Source: Acidobacteriota bacterium (GTDB lineage Bacteria > Acidobacteriota > Terriglobia > Acidiferrales > UBA7541). From it: a stretch of 7,761 bases of DNA. The notes under the pieces are model-generated. The model was not told the origin of the DNA. It did not search any database and saw only the letters and a program-made list of their open reading frames with translations. Both the position numbers and the translations under genes were made by a program. How positions within the stretch are numbered: position 1 is the first letter of the stretch; each line of letters starts with the position of its first letter. Shown piece after piece: positions 6,307 through 7,761 of the stretch. The DNA lies in contig PMOP01000066.1 in NCBI GenBank assembly GCA_003161495.1, forward strand, positions 4,333-12,093, written 5' to 3'.

Positions 6307-7638
6307 TCAGTCTTTCAAGCGGTACATCGTAATTCCGCTCATTAATTTGGGAAAAAAATCCGTGGATTTTTGCGGCAGGACTTCGCCGCCCATGGCCATC
6401 TCCGCCACGGTTTCCACGCTGACTGGATTCAACAAAAAACAAATCTGCGCGCGGCCCGCGTCCACTTCGCCGACGGCCGTATCCATTTCGCGTTCGTAGG
6501 TGATGTTCTTTTCCGTCTTCACCGCGTCCTGTGTGATGTTCAGGCCGCGTTCCAGTACCAATCTGTGCAGCAGCACAACGTCCAGCCGCCGCTGCGCCGG
6601 CGAAACACCTTGCAGGAGAACATCAAGGTTTGCTTCCTTCTTCAGCACAAAAATATAGAACGCTCCGTCGCCTGCATACGCGCCGATGGCGCGCTGCTCC
6701 TGGCCGCGCAGCAATTCGCGGCGAAATTGTTCGTAGGCTCGCGGGCGCTCCGCGCTCCCGTTAAAGGAATACGAATTCACATCGAAGATATTTCCAAGAG
6801 CAGTGCGGAATCCGCCAAAGGAAAAATTCGGAACGTGGGCGACGACGCGATGTGTCGGCAGAATCGTCAGTCCTTTTCCCGCGGTATTGAAAAGAGTCAT
6901 CATCACTTTTTCGTAGGGCGCGTTTGGTTCCACACGGCCGGCCCGCACGCGGCACTCGTCACGGTAGGCCAGCGCTGTTTCATAGCGATGGTGTCCGTCC
7001 GCGATTACAAGTTTCTTATCGGCCATTTCGCGCCGGATCGTCTCGAGCGTCTGAGCATCGGTCACGGGCCACAATTTGTGCACCACGTCGTACTCGTCGC
7101 GAATTTCCACCTCCGGCTTGGATCGAGCTGCGGAGTCGAGCAGCGCATCGATGCGCGCCGCGGGATCGCTGTACAGCAGGAAGAGCTGCCCCGTATTCGT
7201 CTGCGTGTTGCGCAGCAGTTCCAGTCGGTCCGCCTTTGGCCCCGACAAAGTCTGCTCGTGCCGGAATACGACGCCCGCCGAATAATCTTCGATTCGCCCG
7301 ACGGCAATGAACCCCTTGCGCGTGCGCCGCTCGTTCGTCCCGGGTACGGTGTATTCCTGAAAGTATGCATACAGCGAAGGCGAGGCATCCTGCGCGATCA
7401 CTTTTGCGCGAATCCACTCTTCCAATAATTTCGCTGCGCGCGTATACACATTGTCCGATGGAGTATCTTCGGCGCGCGATTTTCCTTTCTCAATCGGAAT
7501 CAAATTGTATGGACTCGCCGCCGCGTATTTCTCCGCCATGGCCGGCGTGATCTTGTCGTAAGGCTGCGTCAGCACCTTGGCCGGATCCACCAGTGCCGCG
7601 TTGTACCGGTACGCCCGAAACGGAAAAATCTCTGCCAT
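6307..7638 (-). CDS. DUF1015 family protein (COG4198), uncharacterised
   Basis: This is a 443-residue, probably cytoplasmic protein with no signal peptide or membrane segment. Hallmarks of the DUF1015 family run along its length. They are MAEIFPFRAYRYN and the nearby LTQPYDKIT (1-31), FRHEQTLSGPKADRLELLRN (125-144), the block DGHHRYETALAYRDE (214-228), LPTHR (260-264), and a C-terminal NPVSVETVAEMA...LPQKSTDFFPK (404-431). The DGHHR box resembles the GxHR motif of the ParB/sulfiredoxin fold, which includes free-serine kinases. In some bacteria I recall DUF1015 genes near serine-biosynthesis genes, so a kinase-like or serine-related role is possible but unproven. The frame opens at 7671, but the ATG at 7638 is preferred. 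GGAGG precedes it by eight bases, and the resulting N-terminus matches the family's usual MA-IFPFRAYRY beginning. No neighbour hints at its job. Confidence 0.88.
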   Translation of the reverse strand: MAEIFPFRAYRYNAALVDPAKVLTQPYDKITPAMAEKYAAASPYNLIPIEKGKSRAEDTPSDNVYTRAAKLLEEWIRAKVIAQDASPSLYAYFQEYTVPGTNERRTRKGFIAVGRIEDYSAGVVFRHEQTLSGPKADRLELLRNTQTNTGQLFLLYSDPAARIDALLDSAARSKPEVEIRDEYDVVHKLWPVTDAQTLETIRREMADKKLVIADGHHRYETALAYRDECRVRAGRVEPNAPYEKVMMTLFNTAGKGLTILPTHRVVAHVPNFSFGGFRTALGNIFDVNSYSFNGSAERPRAYEQFRRELLRGQEQRAIGAYAGDGAFYIFVLKKEANLDVLLQGVSPAQRRLDVVLLHRLVLERGLNITQDAVKTEKNITYEREMDTAVGEVDAGRAQICFLLNPVSVETVAEMAMGGEVLPQKSTDFFPKLMSGITMYRLKD

Positions 7639-7646
7639 TCGCACTT

Positions 7647-7651
7647 CCTCC
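7647..7651 (-). promoter_or_regulatory. Shine-Dalgarno (GGAGG) fixing the DUF1015 start
   Basis: Read on the minus strand, GGAGG lies eight bases before the ATG at 7638. It lies inside the longer frame that begins at 7671, which argues for the shorter protein. Confidence 0.75.
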
Positions 7652-7734
7652 CAGTCTTGAAAAAATCGCATTCACGCAAAGACTTTGCTCGCATGAAATG
7701 CAACTCTCTATATTACAATTATTATTTCGCAGGT

Positions 7735-7754
7735 GGACAGGCTTCAGCCTGTCT
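7735..7754. repeat. Second copy of the dispersed palindromic repeat arm, at the window edge
   Basis: GGACAGGCTTCAGCCTGTCT differs by one base from 978-997. The change makes this copy a better palindrome (GACAGGCT-TC-AGCCTGTC). It sits about 97 bases upstream of the DUF1015 start codon. A partner arm may lie beyond the window, since only seven bases remain. Confidence 0.75.
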
Positions 7755-7761
7755 TCTTTTG

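Noticed and set aside
6370..7428. 352-residue open frame on the plus strand inside the DUF1015 gene
   Set aside because: It is antisense to a conserved gene, of low-complexity His/Arg/Gln-rich composition, with no domain and no start signal.

Overview
The window looks like ordinary chromosomal DNA from an acidobacterium, probably class Terriglobia (Acidobacteriia). The assignment is by recognition, not by search. It rests on a large Oar-type TonB-dependent receptor with an N-terminal carboxypeptidase-regulatory-like domain, a lipoprotein whose C-terminal motif I associate with acidobacteria, a small CPVC/CGKCG zinc-ribbon protein, and a DUF1015 protein starting MAEIFPFRAYRYN. Composition is moderately GC-rich and I see no sign of recent transfer.

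Layout, left to right. (1) A CDF-family divalent-cation exporter (+), whose reading frame stays open to the left edge. (2) A perfect 23-bp inverted repeat in the convergent gap; its left arm supplies the exporter's stop codon. (3) A secreted, probably lipid-anchored protein of unknown function (-). (4) About 225 bases without a gene (1845-2070), ending in a candidate promoter. (5) A small zinc-ribbon protein (+), then after 64 bases an STAS-domain anti-sigma-factor antagonist (+), closed by a strong intrinsic terminator. (6) A complete 1095-residue TonB-dependent receptor (-) with its own candidate promoter. (7) About 260 bases without a gene (6048-6306), holding that promoter and a weak terminator candidate. 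(8) A DUF1015 protein (-). (9) At the right edge, a second copy of the repeat-arm sequence found at 975-997.

The genes do not form one pathway. Three of the products act at or beyond the cytoplasmic membrane: metal export, a surface lipoprotein and an outer-membrane receptor. The STAS protein is a regulatory part without its kinase or phosphatase in view. The zinc-ribbon and STAS genes may be co-transcribed, since they share a strand and no terminator separates them. I found no CRISPR array, transposase, tRNA, rRNA or phage gene. The points most worth following are the dispersed palindromic repeat and the uncharacterised conserved proteins.
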